Shown: positions 59,360-64,000 of the stretch, one piece after another
Layout of the letters: each line of letters opens with the position of its first letter
Numbering within the stretch: the stretch's first letter is position 1
NCBI GenBank assembly: GCA_039105265.1
Contig: JAPFFF010000007.1
Location: forward strand, 1,798,001 to 1,862,000
DNA length: 64,000 nt
Origin: Tritrichomonas musculus
Lineage: Eukaryota > Parabasalia > Tritrichomonadida > Tritrichomonadidae
Reading direction: 5' to 3'
Notes under the pieces: model-generated
The model's input: only the letters and a program-made list of their open reading frames with translations
Databases searched by the model: none
What the model was told of the DNA's origin: nothing
Program-made: the position numbers and the translations under genes

Positions 59360-59925
59360 CAAAAATGCTATAAATTATAAATTGTTAATAAATAGAATGA
59401 AAGAGTATAATCTTAAATCTTATTATTATTATTTTTTTTAATTAAGATCAATTTTATTAATCCGATGCAAAATGAACAAAAAAAGAGTTTTTGATTTGCA
59501 AAAAAGCAAAGATCTGGCTAATGAATTTATTGATTAAGAAATAATGTTTTATTGAAATTAAGTTTCGTATTTTATCTTTAGCAATTTCAATCATCATATT
59601 ATAATTATTTAACGAAAAATATTTTAGTGCTATAAGGAAAGAAAAAATGAATTTTCACTCCAGAAAACTGGTGTTTTAAAAATATAAATTTTGAATTGTT
59701 TTTTTTTGAGAAATAATTGAAAAATTTTGATATGAATAATACGATATTTTCACAAAATATTAAATAGTGCCCAAAGTAATTAATGAAGGGAATAAGAACA
59801 AAAGAAATAATTTTTGAAATATATCTAAAAGCACATTTTTCAAAAGGAAAATCACGGAGCAGCTTTTTCAATACTATAGAAAGCATTAATTCAAAATTTG
59901 AATAATAGTTTTTATATCATTTATT
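59360..59925. other. Gene-free interval, 566 bases
   Basis: A/T-rich sequence holding the 3' flank of the coiled-coil gene and the promoter of the isomerase gene. A 93-codon minus-strand frame (59605-59886) is judged to be chance. Confidence 0.55.
59917..59922 (+). promoter_or_regulatory. Initiator-like TCATTT before the isomerase gene
   Basis: Its A is seven bases before the ATG at 59926. It is a full match to TCA+1Y(T/A), in the position typical of trichomonad genes. Confidence 0.5.
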
Positions 59926-60840
59926 ATGAAGCTTGGTTTTGTTAGTGCCATACTTGACTCCTATTCTTTTGAAGAAATGATGGATACTGCTTCTAAAATG
60001 GAATTCAAATGCGTAGAAGTTGCATGCTGGCCAAGTGGAAAAGCTGAAAGAAGATATGCAGGTGTTTCTCACATAAACGTTGATAACACAAGCGATGAGT
60101 ATATTAATTATATTAAAAAATACTGTGACGAAAAAAAAGTTCAAATTTCTGCTCTGGCATTTTATCCAAACAATATGGATTCTGATCTAAGTAAAAGACA
60201 GTTTAATATTGATCATTTATATAAAGTTATCAATATGTCTTCTCTTCTCGGCGTTAATATGGTTACCACTTTTATTGGAAGAATGCAAGATAAAAATGTC
60301 GATGACAATATTGAAGAGTTTTCAAAAGTATGGCCTCCAATAATAAAGTATGCAGAAGAAAAAAATGTTAAAATAGCAATTGAAAATTGCCCAATGCTGT
60401 TTACCAATGATCAATGGCCAGGAGGCCAAAATCTTGCAACTACACCAGCTATTTGGCGAAAATTATTTAAAATCATTCCAAGTGATCATTTTGGATTGAA
60501 CTATGATCCATCTCACTTCATTTGGCAAATGATTGACTATATTAAACCAATATATGAATTCAAAGATAAAATTTTCCACGTTCATTATAAAGATATTAAA
60601 TTATATCGTGATCGATTGAATGACTATGGAATTATGGCAAATCCTTTGAATTTTATGTCACCAAAACTTCCAGGCCTAGGAGATGTAAATTGGTCACATT
60701 TTGTTTCTGCTCTAAATGATATTGGATATATTGGGTTTTCATGCATTGAAATAGAAGATAAAGCATATGAAGGATCAAAAGAAAGAATCGAGCAATCTCT
60801 TGTTCTTAGCAAAAGATACATCAGCCAATTCGTTATATAA
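59926..60840 (+). CDS. Sugar phosphate isomerase/epimerase (xylose-isomerase-like TIM barrel), bacterial type
   Basis: 304 aa, the normal length of COG1082 proteins. The barrel starts MKLGFVSAILDSYSFEEMMD. The metal site is visible as E153 (IENCP), D194 and H197 (NYDPSHF), H220 (HVHYKD region) and E275 (IEIED), all at the expected strand ends. It resembles bacterial sugar-phosphate isomerases/epimerases of the inositol and sugar catabolic type. The substrate cannot be fixed by eye. It has no signal or organelle presequence, so it is cytosolic. Such genes are mostly bacterial, and parabasalids contain many laterally acquired metabolic genes; lateral origin is inference. It has acquired a trichomonad-type initiator, so it appears assimilated. 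Confidence 0.85.
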   Translation: MKLGFVSAILDSYSFEEMMDTASKMEFKCVEVACWPSGKAERRYAGVSHINVDNTSDEYINYIKKYCDEKKVQISALAFYPNNMDSDLSKRQFNIDHLYKVINMSSLLGVNMVTTFIGRMQDKNVDDNIEEFSKVWPPIIKYAEEKNVKIAIENCPMLFTNDQWPGGQNLATTPAIWRKLFKIIPSDHFGLNYDPSHFIWQMIDYIKPIYEFKDKIFHVHYKDIKLYRDRLNDYGIMANPLNFMSPKLPGLGDVNWSHFVSALNDIGYIGFSCIEIEDKAYEGSKERIEQSLVLSKRYISQFVI

Positions 60841-61031
60841 TAAAAATAATTCACATAAGCTCAATCAATATAAAAGAATTATCTCTTATTTTGACAATAT
60901 ACCTCTTATTTTGCTAAACAATAATAGAAATAGCAGTGCATACCAATTTCTTTCTTTGTAGATCAGCAAACTCTTTATTTAATGAAACTTCATAATTTAC
61001 AAAATTGAACTTAAACGTCTTTGAGCATAAA

Positions 61032-62306
61032 ATGATTTCTACTCAATCATTTTATAATTCATCTCCTAAACTAGATACTTCTATTAATTTGAAAATACTG
61101 AAATCAGTATATGAATCTTATTTAGATGGTGACAAAGAAGTAATTAGTAAAATGTCAGATCCGAAATCATACTCATTATATAAAAGCCTTGATTTATCAA
61201 TGATTAATGAAGAAAAAGGCGTTTTTACTTTTGAAAAAAATGGTGGAAAGCGTTATTTTTTCATTCATTCTTATTCTTCTTTGTTTGATTTGTATAGGAG
61301 CTGCCCAACACCCCATTTATATGAAGTTATTGTTGAAGATCGACCTTGCCATCTTTATTTTGATGTCGAATATCATTTTGATGAACATCCAGAATATAAT
61401 GGAAATGAAATGGTCGAGTATTTAATTTCAACAGTTGAAGATAAACTTTTTGAAGTTTTTGGAATTGATCAATATGATTTAATTCATTTAGATGCAACAT
61501 CACCAAATAAATTTTCACGTCATTTGATATTCCGAAGTGATTTTTTTTGCTTTCAAAACAACAGGCAAGTATCTACATTTGTTCACAAAGAAATTCTCAC
61601 TGATGAAAAATTAGCTTTAATTGTTGATCCCGCTGTTTATTCACGCAATAGAAATTTTCGTTGTATTTGGTCAACCAAATTCGCCAATAATGAAAAATAT
61701 CCATTACTTCCGATTGATGGGAAAAATCAGTCACCAAAAGAATCAAATCTAGAATATTTTAAAAAAACATTAATAACATATGTTGGATCTAATCCGCATT
61801 GCATTGGATATCCAGAAGAACAAAATCTTAAATGGAGCCATATGTCAAATACTGCAACAGGCAAAGATTCAAATGGATTTATATCTATACCTACTATTGG
61901 TAATCAAGATTTTAAATGCATTGGAATTGAACAATTTGCATTAGCTGTATTTGCACCAAATGGAATGATAAAGAGCGCCAAATATAGCCCCCAATTTAAT
62001 ACACTAACATTCATAATCAAAGGTTGCAGATACTGCCACCACATAGGTAGAGAACATAAGTCAAATTCTATTTATTTGGTAGCTCATTTATCAAATGGAA
62101 CGATTGTTCAAAGATGCTTTGACCCTGATTGCAGAGGATTTCAATCAAGTCCTGTAACAATTCCTGAACAAATTTACAAACAATTGAAAGAGCAATACAC
62201 AGACAATCCTGAGTATAACAAAATTGATTTTCAGCCTAAAAAAGTTAAATCAGAGATTTATCTCAAATACAATAATGAAAAAGATAACACCAATTCGGAA
62301 TCATGA
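61032..62306 (+). CDS. PrimPol primase-polymerase
   Basis: 424 aa from the first ATG. The archaeo-eukaryotic primase fold has all signatures: motif I DVE (D111, E113) in CHLYFDVEYHFD, motif II SRH (S162, H164), and motif III D199 in VDPAVYSRNRNFRC. A UL52-type zinc knuckle follows: C332 in GCRYCHHIGREH, then C362 and C367 in RCFDPDCRGF. Length is slightly below human PrimPol (560) because the C-terminal RPA-binding tail is short. PrimPol re-primes stalled forks and bypasses lesions in the nucleus, and in mitochondria in animals; here a nuclear role is likely because parabasalids lack mitochondrial DNA. The catalytic residues are complete, so it should be active. Confidence 0.9.
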   Translation: MISTQSFYNSSPKLDTSINLKILKSVYESYLDGDKEVISKMSDPKSYSLYKSLDLSMINEEKGVFTFEKNGGKRYFFIHSYSSLFDLYRSCPTPHLYEVIVEDRPCHLYFDVEYHFDEHPEYNGNEMVEYLISTVEDKLFEVFGIDQYDLIHLDATSPNKFSRHLIFRSDFFCFQNNRQVSTFVHKEILTDEKLALIVDPAVYSRNRNFRCIWSTKFANNEKYPLLPIDGKNQSPKESNLEYFKKTLITYVGSNPHCIGYPEEQNLKWSHMSNTATGKDSNGFISIPTIGNQDFKCIGIEQFALAVFAPNGMIKSAKYSPQFNTLTFIIKGCRYCHHIGREHKSNSIYLVAHLSNGTIVQRCFDPDCRGFQSSPVTIPEQIYKQLKEQYTDNPEYNKIDFQPKKVKSEIYLKYNNEKDNTNSES

Positions 62307-62940
62307 AAACCACCACTCTTTTTGTTTTTTTTGTTAGAATTATGCAAACGTGATTTAAATCCCCAATCTAATAGAAAAGTATTAATCCGTGCAAAAAAAT
62401 TTGGAACATAATTTCAAATTAAAATTTAATTTTAGCATAATGACCATTTATTCAATGCCATATGAGTGCTTATCCATGAACTTATATACATAATTGATGA
62501 ACTTATATTATTATTTGGGATATTACATAAAGTATGATCCCACTTAATTATTCTTTCATTAGTTTTTTTATTAATTAATTTGTTAATTAATTCATGAGTA
62601 TAAAGTGAAAATTCAAAGTAAACTATTTTGATTTATTTGCCTGCTTAATAGAATATTAAATTTATTATACGTTTATATACCATTCAGAATAAATATAAAT
62701 CACTAGTAGATTTATAAGCGATAATTGATATTTTCTGTAAAGAGCTTGGTAAATGCGGTTAATTTTAAATTTTGCAACAAAAATTTGTATAAAAGTTCTC
62801 AATCTCTATTTATTAAATTTTTTGAGAGAAAAAAATAAATAATAATCACTTTTTGATAAAAATAATGTTCAATTAGGGTAAACTGACTTTTTGGGTACAG
62901 TTTATATAAAAAAAGACTAAACGGCCGAAATAACATCAAT
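62307..62940. other. Gene-free interval, 634 bases
   Basis: A/T-rich spacer upstream of the last gene, with a TTAATTAATTTGTTAATTAATT stretch near 62572 (self-complementary TTAATTAA motifs). No RNA or protein gene was noticed. Confidence 0.55.
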
Positions 62941-64000
62941 ATGAGTCGCGCAGCTCCATCATCTTCACGTCGAACAGGAACATCAAAAACAGGCACAACA
63001 ACTACACCTTCTGTTTCAGTTCTTGGAGGTCGAAAATCACCTTTTCTTGATCAACTTCAACAACGAGAACAAAACCTTCAACTTGAACTTCAAAAACTTC
63101 AATTAGCACAGAAAAAATTACAATCAGATACACAAGCACTTGAGCTTGAAAAGCAACAGCTTGACCAACGTGAAACAGAATTAACAGATCTTGAAAGAGA
63201 AATCGCAGAACAAGAACAACGAATGTCTACAATCTCAAATATACATAAATCTACTTCAGAAATTGAACGTCAAACAACAATTCTTCACAAAACTGCAGCT
63301 GACTTAAGACAACAGTTGGAAAATGCACAAAAAGAGCTTGATGAAGCTAAAGAAAAAGTTAGACAAAAGCAAAATGAAATGCAGCAAATGGAGCTTGATA
63401 CAGATACACTCCGTGAACAACAAGCACAACTTGAGCAAGAAGATAAAGATCTTCAATCAATGGAACTTCAGTCGAAACAAGTCGATTCACTCGTCCAAAC
63501 AGTTCGTCGAAAGTCAGTTCAAGTTGAACGTTTAAAGCAACTTGTTGATTCACTTCAAGAAGAAGTTATTACAAGAGAAAATGAAGTAATTAAACTCGAA
63601 TTGGCAGCAGTAGAACATCAAAAGAAAATTGAAGAAACAAACGAACGCAGAGCAGCACTAGAAAAGAGACGTCTTGCTGCAGAAGAAAAGAAAAGGAAGA
63701 TTTTAGCATCTTTAGCAGCACGTGATGAAAAGAGAAAGAAATTATTAGATCAAAGAGAACAAATTCGAAAACGAAGAGAAGAAGCAGAACGTGAACAGGA
63801 ATCATTAGATCAACTTGAAAACGATCTCAAGCGTGAAGAAGAACAATTAAAAGAAATGAGACAACGTGATGAAGAAGCAGCTAAAATTGCTGCACAAGAA
63901 AATGAGCGCCAAATGAAACTTGAGATTGATCGATCAAACATGGAACGCGAACATAATGAAAAAGTTACAAAAATGAAGGATCGTGTTGAAGACTTCCTTG
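62941..64000 (+). CDS. Coiled-coil protein, 5' part (runs off the window)
   Basis: The frame opens at ATG 62941 (MSRAAPSSSRRTGTSKTG) and stays open to the window edge, giving 353 codons. After a basic Ser/Thr-rich head of about 40 residues it is continuous coiled coil (QREQNLQLELQKLQLAQKKL and onward) with Arg/Gln/Glu-rich heptads. Codon use is richer in C and G at third positions than in other coiled-coil genes of the window (frequent CTT, CGT, CTC), suggesting strong expression. Abundant head-plus-rod proteins of parabasalids include cytoskeletal fibre components (costa, pelta-axostyle), but no specific identity is claimed. Confidence 0.8.
   Translation, partial: MSRAAPSSSRRTGTSKTGTTTTPSVSVLGGRKSPFLDQLQQREQNLQLELQKLQLAQKKLQSDTQALELEKQQLDQRETELTDLEREIAEQEQRMSTISNIHKSTSEIERQTTILHKTAADLRQQLENAQKELDEAKEKVRQKQNEMQQMELDTDTLREQQAQLEQEDKDLQSMELQSKQVDSLVQTVRRKSVQVERLKQLVDSLQEEVITRENEVIKLELAAVEHQKKIEETNERRAALEKRRLAAEEKKRKILASLAARDEKRKKLLDQREQIRKRREEAEREQESLDQLENDLKREEEQLKEMRQRDEEAAKIAAQENERQMKLEIDRSNMEREHNEKVTKMKDRVEDFL

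Noticed and set aside
59605-59886. 93-codon minus-strand frame upstream of the isomerase gene.
   Set aside because: Phe/Ile/Lys-rich composition typical of chance frames in A/T-rich DNA, no domain, and it overlaps the expected promoter.

Overview
The window looks like a chromosomal segment of a parabasalid flagellate close to Tritrichomonas/Trichomonas. This is inferred from gene content and style, not from a marker gene. Genes are long, uninterrupted and very A+T-rich. They are often preceded within about 25 bases by an initiator-like TCAYTW, the trichomonad Inr. All three standard stop codons are used. The gene families are typical of these protists: giant BEACH proteins, membrane-PAS-cyclase proteins, ANK/DUF3447-like proteins, BTB-Tubby, coiled-coil proteins and divergent kinases. 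I noticed no canonical trichomonad intron. Several open frames extend upstream to TTG; I placed those starts at the first ATG.

Layout. 0-9.3 kb: tail of an unknown gene, a 2787-aa BEACH/WD40 protein (minus) and a small TM2-domain protein. 9.4-14.6 kb: a 1708-aa membrane protein with a PAS-like and a degenerate cyclase-like domain separated by about 420 residues of Asn/Ala repeat. 14.6-16.9 kb: gene-free, with a candidate 1.94-kb foldback element bounded by a 10-bp direct repeat. 16.9-23.7 kb: a myristoylated pseudokinase, an amino-acid permease and a protein with two kinase-like lobes, both lacking catalytic residues. 24.2-30.3 kb (minus): an ankyrin locus in which eight single ANK repeats, each a 99-nt (33-codon) block, are separated by 0.2-1.8 kb of stop-rich, GAAATTTC-dense spacer without GT-AG borders. 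This is the most unusual object here.

30.5-37.5 kb: BTB-Tubby protein, a small conserved-looking protein and two coiled-coil proteins. 37.5-40 kb: no gene seen. 40.06-41.73 kb: an intact-looking Tc1/mariner element with TIRs, TA duplication, a DD34E transposase and an added C-terminal Myb-like domain. 41.9-48.3 kb: a PIAS/Siz-type SUMO ligase, an unknown protein, a decayed repeat region and a UBL-UBA protein. 48.6-64 kb: a ZGRF1-like helicase, an unknown protein, a HECT ubiquitin ligase, a coiled-coil protein, a bacterial-type sugar isomerase, a PrimPol and the start of another coiled-coil protein.

The genes do not form an operon. Loose themes are ubiquitin/SUMO handling (SP-RING, UBL-UBA, HECT), DNA-damage tolerance (ZGRF1-like, PrimPol), degenerate signalling enzymes (two pseudokinase proteins, one pseudocyclase) and in-frame Asn-rich tandem repeats in three separate genes.
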